Below are positions 17,821 through 27,003 of a stretch of 44,569 nucleotides of DNA, piece by piece. Numbering within the stretch: position 1 is the first letter of the stretch; each line of letters opens with the position of its first letter. Position numbers and translations under genes: made by a program. The stretch comes from Chloroflexota bacterium (GTDB lineage: Bacteria > Chloroflexota > Anaerolineae > Promineifilales > Promineifilaceae): the NCBI GenBank assembly GCA_017993775.1, contig JAGOMA010000044.1, positions 1-44,569 of the forward strand, in the 5' to 3' direction. The notes below the pieces were generated by a model that was not told the DNA's origin, searched no databases, and saw nothing but the letters and a program-made list of their open reading frames with translations.

Positions 17821-19326
17821 CTACAGGTTATACAACTCGGTAAATTTGGTTTTAGCGTAGCGCATGAAGGCGGCGTGGCTTAAGGGTTGGCCGGTGACGC
17901 GCTCGACCAATTCGCCGGGGGTAAATTTACGGCCGTGTTGGTGGATATTCTCGCGCAGCCAGGCCAGCAAACTGGTGGTCTGGCCCTGGTTCAGTTCGTC
18001 GAGGATGGTCGGGGATTGGGCAACGGCCGTTTCAAAAAACTGCGCCCCATACAAATTCCCCAACGCATACGTCGGGAAATAGCCAAATCCGGGCCGCGTC
18101 CAATGCACGTCTTGCAGGCAGCCTTTGCTGTCAGTCGGCGGCACGACGCCCAGAAGGTCTTCCATTTTGGCGTTCCAGGCCGCCGGTAAATCCCTGGCCG
18201 CCAGCTCGCCATTCAGCATCGCCTGTTCCAATTCAAAGCGCAAAATAATGTGGAAATTGTAGGTCAGTTCGTCGGCCTCTACGCGGATGTACGAAGGCTG
18301 GACTTTGTTGATTGCCCGGTAAAAATCGTCGGCGGTGTGCTGCCCCAACTGCGCCGGAAAGAGGCTCTGCAATTTCGGATAGTGCGCCTGCCAAAAACCC
18401 CGGCTGCGACCCACCAGATTTTCAAACATACGCGATTGCGATTCGTGAATGCCCAATGATGTGCCTCGTGCCAGCGGCGTGCGGGCCAGGTCCGGGTGCG
18501 TGCCTTGTTCGTACATGGCGTGGCCCGATTCGTGCAGCGCGCCAAACAGCGACGGGTTGAGAAAATCGGGATACCAGCGGGTGGTGATGCGGGCGTCATC
18601 GCGGCTGAAGCTGGTGGCGAAGGGGTGAACGACCGTGCCCAGGTGGCCGCGGGTAAAGTCGTACCCGACGACGTCGGTGATGTAGCGGGCAAATTCTTTC
18701 TGGGTTTCGACGTCGAAGGGTTGATGGACGATGCTGTCGTCGACGGCCGTTCCCCGTTCCGCAATTGCCTGCCGCAAAGGAACCAACTCGGCTTTTACCG
18801 CATCGAAAATGGCGCGCACATCGGCCGTTTTCATGCCCAGTTCGTATTTATCCAGCAGGGCGTCGTATTTTTCATCTTCGTAGCCGTATAACTCGGCCAT
18901 CTCCTGGCATAATTCCACCACTTGCTCCAGCCAGGGCTGGAAGGTGGCAAAATCATTGTCGGCGCGCGCTTTTACCCAGGCGGCGTGCGCCTGTCCGCTC
19001 ACCTGCGCCGACCGGGTGACAAATTCCGGCGGCAGTTTGCGCGCTTCTTCATAATTGCGCCGCAGCAGGCGCATGAGGCTGGCCTCATTGCTGTCGTAGG
19101 CCGCGCCGTTCAGTTCGGCGGCGGCGTTTTCGATGAGCGTACCCATCTCGTCTGAGGTGGCCAGCATGTGGTTGAATCGACTCAGGGTGGTCATTTGCTG
19201 AATGCGGGCGGTCAGGCCGCCGGGGGGCATATTTACTTCCTTATCCCAGCTTAACACGGCCAGCGCTTTGCCGATGTCGTTGATTTCGTAAACTTTTTCT
19301 AACAAGGCTTCGTATTGGGTGGTCAT
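17821..19326 (-). CDS. Carboxypeptidase Taq-type metallopeptidase (M32)
   Basis: M32 enzymes are cytoplasmic zinc carboxypeptidases that trim peptides from the C-terminus. The 501-residue length is typical. The zinc motif HESGH is in GALHESGHAMYEQG, and the M32 signatures GIHESQSRMFEN and IRVEADELTYNFHI are present. A clear AGGAG lies six bases before the ATG. It stands alone between two terminator clusters. Confidence 0.95.
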   Translation of the reverse strand: MTTQYEALLEKVYEINDIGKALAVLSWDKEVNMPPGGLTARIQQMTTLSRFNHMLATSDEMGTLIENAAAELNGAAYDSNEASLMRLLRRNYEEARKLPPEFVTRSAQVSGQAHAAWVKARADNDFATFQPWLEQVVELCQEMAELYGYEDEKYDALLDKYELGMKTADVRAIFDAVKAELVPLRQAIAERGTAVDDSIVHQPFDVETQKEFARYITDVVGYDFTRGHLGTVVHPFATSFSRDDARITTRWYPDFLNPSLFGALHESGHAMYEQGTHPDLARTPLARGTSLGIHESQSRMFENLVGRSRGFWQAHYPKLQSLFPAQLGQHTADDFYRAINKVQPSYIRVEADELTYNFHIILRFELEQAMLNGELAARDLPAAWNAKMEDLLGVVPPTDSKGCLQDVHWTRPGFGYFPTYALGNLYGAQFFETAVAQSPTILDELNQGQTTSLLAWLRENIHQHGRKFTPGELVERVTGQPLSHAAFMRYAKTKFTELYNL

Positions 19327-19411
19327 ATTTATCTCCTCTATGACGGTTCAGTTGTCGAGGAGTTTAACGGAAAAACGGCCGTTTTCCAACCGCAGCCAGG
19401 CATCGGCTGCA

Positions 19412-19449
19412 AAAAAGGCCGGACAATTTTGCGATTGTCCGGCCTTTTT
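19412..19449. terminator. Strong bidirectional terminator
   Basis: AAAAAGGCCGGACAAT (19412-19427) pairs perfectly with ATTGTCCGGCCTTTTT (19434-19449) across a six-base loop. It can end transcription of the secreted nuclease gene on the - strand. It lies upstream of the M32 gene's ribosome binding site region. Confidence 0.85.
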
Positions 19450-19468
19450 CGTTTGAAGGCGTAATGGC

Positions 19469-19495
19469 CTGCCAGGTTTTCTTGAACCTGGCAGG
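19469..19495. terminator. Hairpin directly after the secreted nuclease gene
   Basis: CCTGCCAGGTT pairs with AACCTGGCAGG (11 bp) across a short loop, 17 bases beyond the nuclease stop. It has no strong T run of its own and probably acts with the neighbouring terminator. Confidence 0.5.
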
Positions 19496-19511
19496 TCTCT
19501 CCTATCGATCG

Positions 19512-22500
19512 TTACGGTTTGAGAATGATCGGAAAATGGAGAACATATTGGATGTTAACCGTTACTGTGACGCTGTCAACCGGGCCTAACGGCACATGGG
19601 TCGGACTTTGCAGCGTGGCCGAGATGACGTGTACGCCAGGTGACAAGTTGACCGAGGTGTCGTAGGTCATCACCGGGCCGAGGTCATCGCCATCCACCCA
19701 GATGTGCCAATGGCCGTCTGTGGGGATGGTGAAATTGGTGGTGGTGATGGTGACCGGGACCGCAACGGCCGTGCCGTTGGTGCTGGTAAACACGGCGCTG
19801 TTCGCCGGGCTGACAATGTTCATGGTCGGTAAGTCCAGGCCAACGATAACCGGGTCATGGTCCGAAGCGCGGAATTCGTCCGGACTGAAGAAGAACGGCT
19901 GGTTGAAGTCGTTGTAATCCAGGGCGCGCGGTTCATCGGAGTTGATGTGCCATTCGCCCAGATCCGAGACGTAAGGCAGCAATCCGGGGCTGGCCAGCGC
20001 ATAGTCCAGATAGCCAAACTCGCCGTTGAAGGAGTAGCTGTAGGCGTCGTCGCCAAAGAAAGTGGCCGGCAGGTTGGTCAGACCGGCGTTTTTCAAAGCC
20101 GTGATGGGGTCTTCCATGGCGTAGGCGTTCAGGTCGCCCATGATCAGGAAGCGGTCGGAACCGCTGCCCGTGGGGTCGCCATACAGCCAGGTGGCCAGGA
20201 TTTCCGCCGCGGCTGTGCGGGTGGCATTCCAGCAGCCTTGCCCATCCAGAATGTCGATGTCGCCGCCAGTTTCGCCGCCGCAGCTTTTGGATTTCAGGTG
20301 GTTGACGGAGATGGTAACACGGCCGTTTGTGGCATTGTCGGCGAAGGTCTGGGCCAGCGACGGCCGGTTCAGGTTGTCCTGATACGCTGGGTCGAAGCTG
20401 TTATCCAGGATAGCGTAATTGCCAACCGGGGTCACGCGGGCCGGCTTGTAGATCAGGGCGACTTTGATGGCGTCGGTGCCAATCGTGCCGGTGTCGATGT
20501 AGGCATAGGTTCCTGCGCCCACTTCGGCGTTTAGTGAGTTGACCAGATCGATGAGGGCGTCGTCGTTGACGTTGTTTTCAATCTCGATCAGGCCGAGCAC
20601 ATCGGCGTCTATGCCGGTGATCGCGCTCAGCAGTTTGGCGCGCTGCCGGTTGAGTTCGTCCAGCGTATCTGCGCCGCGGCAGCCCATATCTTGCGATGGT
20701 CCGCAAATGAGGGCGCCGGTGTCGATGGTGGTGAAGTAGTTGAGCACGTTCATGCTGGCAAACTTCAGGTCGCCATTGACGGCCGTATTGGCGCGTGGGT
20801 TGCTTTGGGTGAATGTGAGCAAGCCTGTAGGCTGAACGCGGTAATAGCTGAAGCCGTAGCCTAATACGCCGGTCATGTTGGTGATGGTGGATCCGGCGCG
20901 CAGGGTTACATCGGGATCGAGGTAGGGCATGGGGACGAGCGGGTTTTGGTCGGTACGGCCGTCATCGATCAAAATTCGATTGAGGGCGATGTCCGCTTCG
21001 TACGCAGCGTAGCCGGAGATGCTGGGGGTGTAGAGATGGGTGAATTGGAACTGACGGCCGCTGGACGAGAGGAACACCTCGCCATAACGCCCCATGTTGT
21101 AGTTGTCGGTAACCGTTAACTCGTCGGAGAAGATGACCGACATGCCCTCGAACCATTCCAGGTTGGCGATGGCTGTGTGCGGCATATCGATGGTGGCCGG
21201 GGTTACAGACGCGCCTGTGCCGCAAATGGTCACATTGGAGACACCGGTGATTTGCGTTTGCCCGCTAAATTCAGCCGCAGTACCCGCCACATACACCACG
21301 TCGCCCACAGACACGTCGACCGTGTTGGCCGGGAAGTAGACAAACACGCCTTCCGAAGTGGCCGGATTGGCGTCTACGTTCTGATCCATTTCCTGGATGT
21401 AGAAGCCGTTGTAGCCACCTACCTGGAAATCGCCAACGACTACTGCGTCAGCGGTGACGCTGGCGCCGGCGATCGGCGTGCTGGTTCCAGGCCCTTGAAT
21501 GTCGTGAATGCGGTGCGAGGGGTTGATATCGCAAACCGCGCCAGCAACCACGGTGATGACGCCCGTTTGGGTGATTTCAAATGGGTTGGTGGGGTGTACA
21601 CCATTCAGGTCGCCATAGGTCCAGACCGAATTCGGGTTGCCGACGCCCCAGTTGCCATTAAAGCGGTTGGTGTATGAGAAGACGCCAGGAGCCGGGGGAG
21701 TAATGGTTCCGGCAAAGATGTCGTTGTTGCCAGTTTGTCCGGTGAAGGCGGCATCGAACCAGGTCCAGACGCCGGGATCGGCGCTGCTGCCAAACCCAAC
21801 CTGGGCTTTCAGGCCGCGGCCTTCGCCGGCCGGGTTGGTGACGTTGTTGATGTAGAGTTCGCCGGAAATGGGTCCGGCGGGGAAGGTTTGGGTGACGGTC
21901 AGTGTTGCCGGTCCAGTCAAGACGGCGTACCCGGGAACCACGTTGCGGTAATCATTGACGGTGGCTGTGCCAGCTACATCATAGGAGCGGTTGCTGGAGT
22001 TTAGCCAGTCATACTCCGGGCTGCCGCTGGGGATGGTGTCGGTATAGACGATGTACTTGTAGGTATATGTGCCCGTGCTGAGTGCGGGGATGGTTACGGA
22101 GAAGGTTTCAAATCCGGCATCGGCCGTTAGGGGCGTGCTGGTGATGTTCCAGCCGTTGAAATCGCCGGCCAGGAAGAGGCCTTCGCCGGGCATAACCACA
22201 TCTTCCAAATCATGATAGATGAAGGTAACGTCTCCGGCCAGGGATTCGACGGTGAAACTGGCCTGGGCGGTTCCAACGGCCGTTGTGCCGCTGAATTCGG
22301 CCGTGTTGGTGATGGTGTCGCCGTAATCTCCTGTCTGGTTGGCGGTGAAGGTGAAGGTGATGGTTTCGCCATTGGTCACTGTGCCGGCCCAGGTGATGAC
22401 GCCTGCGGTTTCGCCCGCGCCGACCGGTTGGTCGATCCAGGCGCCGAAGGTGGTGCTGATGGGCAGGGTGTCGGTGAAGAGTACGGCCGTGTCGGACACG

Positions 22501-23336
22501 GACCCGCTGTTTTGCAAGGCGACGGTGTAGGTGATGGTGCTTTGGTAGGGAACGGCCGTTGTCGGTGTCACGTTTTTGGTGATAGACAACTGGGGGACCT
22601 GCACGCCGGTTATTGACAGATCATCAATACCCACCCATTCATCGGAACCAACGGCATTGGCTGTGATCATTCGTACTTGCACAACGGATTGATTGTTAGC
22701 CGCTAATGGTAGCGTAACAGTTACTGGGGTTACTAATGTTGCTTCGCTCGGACCAGTAGTTGCGTCGGCTACAAATCCGTCTGGTAGGTTCGTGAAATCG
22801 CCGGTATTACCCACTCGATATTGCAAAGCAACTGGCTGGATGGCATTGTCTACTGAACCATCAATATCGCGCAGGTTGTAAGCAACTTGGATGTTGTTTA
22901 AACCAGTTGTATTAAGGTGTATGAGCAAGAATGGAGCGTCTGCTGTACCCGAACCCTGAAACGCTACGACGGGGTCGGTAATTTCAAATTCTCCTAAACC
23001 GCCACTGGTTAAAGTGTTTGGAGTTGTTTGATTGGCAATAACGTTAATAGGGGTTGTGGTGCCATCAGCTAAAATTGTTTGGGGATCAGTGCCTGTAACT
23101 GTTGTCAGGTTATCGCCTCGATAGCCAATGATGCCGGGGACGCCAGTCCAAACATCCGTGGTCGTGATCAAGTTTGTATTGCTCCAGTCTTGGCTGAGAG
23201 GTGGCGCTTGATATGTACTATCAGTTGGTGCAGCCAGAACATTGCTGTTCAGGGCTGCAAAGAGGGCGAGGAAGATGAGAACGGCCGTTCCCACCGAAAC
23301 CCCCATCTGCCACAATTTTTTTTGCGATTGCTTCAT
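19512..23336 (-). CDS. Secreted ExeM/NucH-type extracellular nuclease, multidomain
   Basis: Probably degrades extracellular DNA for nutrients or biofilm turnover. Order of the 1274 residues: a signal peptide (helix VGTAVLIFLALFAALN, cleavage near NVLAA); a beta-sandwich region; a DUF11-type repeat at about 250-355 (SITKNVTPTTAVPYQSTITY); a CBM48/glycogen-binding-like domain (GEGLFLAGDFNGWN) near 385; an OB-fold at about 605-720 (HRIHDIQGPG, GVFVYFP); an endonuclease/exonuclease/phosphatase domain at about 858-1168 with NVLNYF, GLIEIENN, NHLKSKSCGG, IMGDLNAYAMEDP and the terminal ASDHDPVIVGL; and a final Ig-like domain. The catalytic Glu, DLN and SDH motifs are intact. AAGGAG lies six bases before the ATG. 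Confidence 0.9.
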   Translation of the reverse strand: MKQSQKKLWQMGVSVGTAVLIFLALFAALNSNVLAAPTDSTYQAPPLSQDWSNTNLITTTDVWTGVPGIIGYRGDNLTTVTGTDPQTILADGTTTPINVIANQTTPNTLTSGGLGEFEITDPVVAFQGSGTADAPFLLIHLNTTGLNNIQVAYNLRDIDGSVDNAIQPVALQYRVGNTGDFTNLPDGFVADATTGPSEATLVTPVTVTLPLAANNQSVVQVRMITANAVGSDEWVGIDDLSITGVQVPQLSITKNVTPTTAVPYQSTITYTVALQNSGSVSDTAVLFTDTLPISTTFGAWIDQPVGAGETAGVITWAGTVTNGETITFTFTANQTGDYGDTITNTAEFSGTTAVGTAQASFTVESLAGDVTFIYHDLEDVVMPGEGLFLAGDFNGWNITSTPLTADAGFETFSVTIPALSTGTYTYKYIVYTDTIPSGSPEYDWLNSSNRSYDVAGTATVNDYRNVVPGYAVLTGPATLTVTQTFPAGPISGELYINNVTNPAGEGRGLKAQVGFGSSADPGVWTWFDAAFTGQTGNNDIFAGTITPPAPGVFSYTNRFNGNWGVGNPNSVWTYGDLNGVHPTNPFEITQTGVITVVAGAVCDINPSHRIHDIQGPGTSTPIAGASVTADAVVVGDFQVGGYNGFYIQEMDQNVDANPATSEGVFVYFPANTVDVSVGDVVYVAGTAAEFSGQTQITGVSNVTICGTGASVTPATIDMPHTAIANLEWFEGMSVIFSDELTVTDNYNMGRYGEVFLSSSGRQFQFTHLYTPSISGYAAYEADIALNRILIDDGRTDQNPLVPMPYLDPDVTLRAGSTITNMTGVLGYGFSYYRVQPTGLLTFTQSNPRANTAVNGDLKFASMNVLNYFTTIDTGALICGPSQDMGCRGADTLDELNRQRAKLLSAITGIDADVLGLIEIENNVNDDALIDLVNSLNAEVGAGTYAYIDTGTIGTDAIKVALIYKPARVTPVGNYAILDNSFDPAYQDNLNRPSLAQTFADNATNGRVTISVNHLKSKSCGGETGGDIDILDGQGCWNATRTAAAEILATWLYGDPTGSGSDRFLIMGDLNAYAMEDPITALKNAGLTNLPATFFGDDAYSYSFNGEFGYLDYALASPGLLPYVSDLGEWHINSDEPRALDYNDFNQPFFFSPDEFRASDHDPVIVGLDLPTMNIVSPANSAVFTSTNGTAVAVPVTITTTNFTIPTDGHWHIWVDGDDLGPVMTYDTSVNLSPGVHVISATLQSPTHVPLGPVDSVTVTVNIQYVLHFPIILKP

Positions 23337-23600
23337 CTAAATCTCCTTGTGTGGTGTCCTGGCCCAATGGCCGGGCGCATTAATAAATAACGACAATGGG
23401 TTCACCAATCCAACATTTTTTAGAGACGCGAAATTTTCCGAGGCCATGCGCTGGTTTGGCTGGGTTGATTTGCGAATTACAAAAAGGGAAATAGTGTCAG
23501 ATTGGTAAACTGCGTTGACAATGCTCAATCCTGCCAAAATAGTAACAGTTTGCGCCCAGATGACAAATGACATTTGTTATGTTTTTGTTAATGATCTTCG

Positions 23601-23628
23601 TTGACAAGGTGAACCTGGTTCGTATACC
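23601..23628 (+). promoter_or_regulatory. Candidate promoter for the GH/NBR1-Ig/C39/GH gene
   Basis: TTGACA at 23601-23606, a 16-base spacer and TATACC at 23623-23628, about 45 bases before the ATG. GGAGG lies seven bases before the start. The rest of the 336-base divergent gap with the nuclease gene shows no other clear feature. Confidence 0.5.
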
Positions 23629-23672
23629 CTTTTTGTACTTCTTTCTTCGGTCGATACTTTGGAGGTTTCCAG

Positions 23673-26600
23673 ATGAAGGCATACAACAAGATTGGTTTCC
23701 ACACCGCTAGCGGCGGTAATCCTACCGGCATAGGCGATTATTTGCGCGCGTTGGATGCGGCCGACGTGCCCTTTGTGATCAAGGCCGTCGATGCCATGAC
23801 CGGGTTGTTTGACGCCCAGGAGATCATTCGGTCGCGGAATAAAACAACCCCCCACGTCCTGGTGTTTCGGCGTTCCGTCCCGGCGGCCGGCTCCACGCCG
23901 CCTTCCGGCAACCCAGATGTGCCCGACTATACCAAAGAGCCGGCTCAGGCTGCGGCCGACCATTGGGCCTGGCACAAAAAGAACCTGCCGCCGGAATTAG
24001 ACCCCAAACTGGTGTGGATAGAGACCATTAACGAACTGCGCAAAGAGGTAGAATGGGCCGATTGGATCGGCAATTTTGCCTTTCACACCGGCCAACTGGC
24101 GATGGCCGATGGCTTTAAATATGCCGCTTTTGGCTATTCGTCGGGCACGCCGGATGAGGGGGCGTGGGAAACGGATGGCATGCTGCGCTATCTGGAGGCG
24201 TGCCAGCAGAATCCGGGCAAGCTGGCCGTGGCTTTGCACGAATACAGCTTTAAGACGGCCGATATCTGGTTTTTACGCGGCGACCACATCGGGCGCTTCG
24301 AAAAATTGTTTGCGGCGTGTGATAAACATCGAATTAAACGGCCGTCTACCATCATCACCGAATGGGGCTGGACACATGATCGCCTGCCCCTGAGTATGGA
24401 AAAAGCGATGGCCGATATTACGGCCGTGGCCGAATATTACGCCCAGTTCCCGGAAGTTTTGGGCGCGGCTATCTGGTATTTGGGGCCGGGCTTTGCCGGC
24501 ATTGCCAATCGCGCCCAACAATTGATCAAACCGGTGACTAATTTTTCCCTGAACACCACCTTCACGATTCCTGATCCTGCCAATCAACCGCCGGTTGACA
24601 CGCCTCCCATGTCGCCGCCGGTCGTTGGCACAAAACCGAATGTTCGTTTCATTCGCGACGTTACCGTTTTAGATGACACAGTAATGACTGCCGGGGATTC
24701 TTTCACCAAAACCTGGCTGGTGGAAAACAACGGCGACGTGACCTGGAGCAGCGGGTATCAGATTGTCAATATCGGCGGCGAAGCGATGACGGCCGTTACC
24801 AGCCACCCCATCCCCGCCGCCCGCCCTGGCGACCAGGTCGAAATCTCCGTCACGCTCACCACACCCCAGGCCCCCGGAACCCATTTCAGCGATTGGCGGC
24901 TGCAAGACGACAAGGGCAGCCTGTTTGGCGACATCATCTACACGCGCATCATATCCGAACCGCCGGTCGTCTCGCCGGGCGGCGTCGCCAACAGCAAATT
25001 TGTCGCCGACGTGACCATTCCCGATGATACGCTCGTCAAACCCGGCGATCCTTTTGTAAAAACGTGGCAGCTCAAAAACATTGGCACGCGCGCCTGGGGC
25101 AGCGGTTTCACCATCCGTTACCTGGGCGGCGTCAAAATGGCCGCCCAAGACAGCTACCCCTTGCCCGCCGCCGCCCCCGGCGCAGAAGTCAATATCTCCA
25201 TCGACATGATCGCCCCCACCACGCCGGGAACCCATTACGAAGATTGGCGCTTGTTCGATGACCGCGGCGAGATTTTTGGTGAAATTGTCTATGTGCGCAT
25301 TCAGGTTCCCTGGCTTCCGGGCAGCTCTGTTGTGGCTCCGGTTTCCCAGCGCGACGCGCGCTGGGCGGATAAACGGCTGGGGCAGGTGGGGTCCAATCAA
25401 ACCATTGGCAAGTGGGGCTGCCTGCTGACCTGTTTTGCGATGGTGGCCAATGTCTACGACCATCAGGTGACGCCGGCGCAGTTGAATGATTCCATGGTGC
25501 GTCAGAGCGGATTTATCGACGTCAATCTGACCAAGTGGAACGCGCTGACCGATGTGTACACCGATATGATTTATGGCGGCAAAGTTGGCTCCAGTCCAGA
25601 AGTGACCAACACCATCGACGCCAGTTTGGCCGAGGGGCGGCCGGTGGCTGTGCAGGTTGATTTTACCAGCGACACGCCCTACACCGATAACGACCAGCAT
25701 TGGGTGTTGATTGTGGGCAAAGATGGCGAGGATTATCGCATCAACGATCCCTGGCTGCTGCCGGCGCAGGAGGCATCGTTGAAGCAGCGGTATGCACGGG
25801 CGGGACGGCCGTTATGGGAAGCCATCCTCTCCGCGATTTTCTACAAATCAACCAAAGGCAACCCCGTCCACATCGATATTCCCATCCATATCGACACCCC
25901 GGCCACTCTGCAAACCGGCGTCAACGTCAACCCGGACGCGCCCAACAGCAACCCCTTCGAGACCGACGATCTCAAAGGGTTAGATTGGGTGCGCTTCGTC
26001 TTTAAACTCGATGCGCGCACAGTGGTAGCTGAACGCGGGGATATACGCAAATCGTTTGCCCAGTACGATCCCATCATCCACGCTTACAATCGTATTGGCG
26101 TGAAATCGTTGATCATCATCAACCAGGAGACTATCTGGGGCAAAGCGCCCTGGACCGGCGGCGGCGATTGGGCGGGTTACGCGCTCGATTTGGCGGCAGT
26201 GGCAAAGGATATCGCCACGCACTATCGTCGGTATGAAGACAGTGTGGCGTATCAGATTTGGAACGAGGGCGATAAGGAAAACAATCCGGCTTCGGTGTAC
26301 CTGAAACCGGAGCAGATGGCCTTGATTGTGAAAGCGGTGGCAACGGCCGTGCGCGCCGCCTCCCCTTCATCCCCCATTATTTTCAACGGCATGGCCACCG
26401 GGCCAGAAGCCACCGCCGCCTACCTGAAGAAAGTAGAAGCGGCCCTGGGCGGCAAAATCCCCGTCGACGCCATTGGCATCCACCCCTATACCCGTTGGGC
26501 TACCAAAGCGCCTTTCGATTGGGGACAGCAGTACGGCACACTGGGCCAGGCCTTCGACGTTTACCGCCGCCAATTGCCGGGCTACACTTTCTGGATCACC

Positions 26601-26834
26601 GAAATCGGCATCGCTGACGATGGCGAAATCGGCCCGCAGTACTATGCTGAGATCGGCGATTACATGAAGGATGTGTACAAACACGTCCAGGATCGCCATA
26701 CTGATCTGGTGAAGAACCTCATCTGGTTTGCCTGGTCAGATTGGATGCGCAACGCGGGGGTGGTGAAAAAGGACGGCTCTCGAAAAGACAATGTGTACGC
26801 CGCTTTCCGCGCCGTGCGGAACCGGGAATTATAG
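23673..26834 (+). CDS. Multidomain protein: glycosidase-like / two NBR1-type Ig / C39-like peptidase / glycosidase-like
   Basis: The 1053 residues fall into five modules. (1) A clan GH-A-like barrel at about 1-295 with acid/base Glu in WIETINELR and nucleophile Glu in IITEWGW. (2, 3) Two NBR1-type Ig domains at about 324-426 and 437-545, each with D(V/T)(T)-DDT, (S/P)F-KTW and PGTH(F/Y)-DWRL. (4) A papain-like peptidase C39-family domain at about 550-725, with Cys in GKWGCLLTCFAMV, His in DNDQHWVLIVG and INDPW. (5) A second GH-A barrel at about 755-1053 with YQIWNEGDKE and FWITEIGIADD. Module 4 may be a murein- or peptide-active amidase. There is no signal peptide at the chosen ATG, which is odd for such a protein. 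Specific substrates are unknown. Confidence 0.85.
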   Translation: MKAYNKIGFHTASGGNPTGIGDYLRALDAADVPFVIKAVDAMTGLFDAQEIIRSRNKTTPHVLVFRRSVPAAGSTPPSGNPDVPDYTKEPAQAAADHWAWHKKNLPPELDPKLVWIETINELRKEVEWADWIGNFAFHTGQLAMADGFKYAAFGYSSGTPDEGAWETDGMLRYLEACQQNPGKLAVALHEYSFKTADIWFLRGDHIGRFEKLFAACDKHRIKRPSTIITEWGWTHDRLPLSMEKAMADITAVAEYYAQFPEVLGAAIWYLGPGFAGIANRAQQLIKPVTNFSLNTTFTIPDPANQPPVDTPPMSPPVVGTKPNVRFIRDVTVLDDTVMTAGDSFTKTWLVENNGDVTWSSGYQIVNIGGEAMTAVTSHPIPAARPGDQVEISVTLTTPQAPGTHFSDWRLQDDKGSLFGDIIYTRIISEPPVVSPGGVANSKFVADVTIPDDTLVKPGDPFVKTWQLKNIGTRAWGSGFTIRYLGGVKMAAQDSYPLPAAAPGAEVNISIDMIAPTTPGTHYEDWRLFDDRGEIFGEIVYVRIQVPWLPGSSVVAPVSQRDARWADKRLGQVGSNQTIGKWGCLLTCFAMVANVYDHQVTPAQLNDSMVRQSGFIDVNLTKWNALTDVYTDMIYGGKVGSSPEVTNTIDASLAEGRPVAVQVDFTSDTPYTDNDQHWVLIVGKDGEDYRINDPWLLPAQEASLKQRYARAGRPLWEAILSAIFYKSTKGNPVHIDIPIHIDTPATLQTGVNVNPDAPNSNPFETDDLKGLDWVRFVFKLDARTVVAERGDIRKSFAQYDPIIHAYNRIGVKSLIIINQETIWGKAPWTGGGDWAGYALDLAAVAKDIATHYRRYEDSVAYQIWNEGDKENNPASVYLKPEQMALIVKAVATAVRAASPSSPIIFNGMATGPEATAAYLKKVEAALGGKIPVDAIGIHPYTRWATKAPFDWGQQYGTLGQAFDVYRRQLPGYTFWITEIGIADDGEIGPQYYAEIGDYMKDVYKHVQDRHTDLVKNLIWFAWSDWMRNAGVVKKDGSRKDNVYAAFRAVRNREL

Positions 26835-26840
26835 AGATTT

Positions 26841-26900
26841 AGACCCCAAGGGTTTGCTCCCGAGAATTTGGATTACTTGGGTGTTAAACCCTTGGGGTCT
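26841..26900. terminator. Terminator, copy 2 of the dispersed hairpin
   Basis: AGACCCCAAGGGTTT (26841-26855) pairs perfectly with AAACCCTTGGGGTCT (26886-26900), just after the multidomain gene stop. The arms are the same as those of the hairpin at 17672-17731, while the loop sequence differs. Confidence 0.7.
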
Positions 26901-26943
26901 TGCCAGAGTAACCTGGACAGTTGCTTGCGGTTAACAATTGAAG

Positions 26944-26989
26944 ATTGAAGATTGAAGATAGAAGGTGGCTCTTATCTTCAATCTTCAAT
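26944..26989. repeat. Heptamer-repeat hairpin (ATTGAAG)n
   Basis: Three consecutive ATTGAAG heptamers (from 26937) form a 17-bp stem with TATCTTCAATCTTCAAT (26973-26989). It lies 15 bases beyond the stop of the SPFH gene and may serve as its terminator. Confidence 0.55.
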
Positions 26990-27003
26990 CGTATTGTATA
27001 TAG

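Noticed and set aside
19857..22616. + strand frames opposite the secreted nuclease (for example 19857-20534, 21177-21677)
   Set aside because: They are antisense shadows; the - strand protein has clear domains throughout.
24669..25700. 343-codon - strand frame opposite the multidomain gene
   Set aside because: It is antisense to NBR1-Ig and C39-like domains; its Gly/His/Val-rich composition is an artefact of the coding strand.
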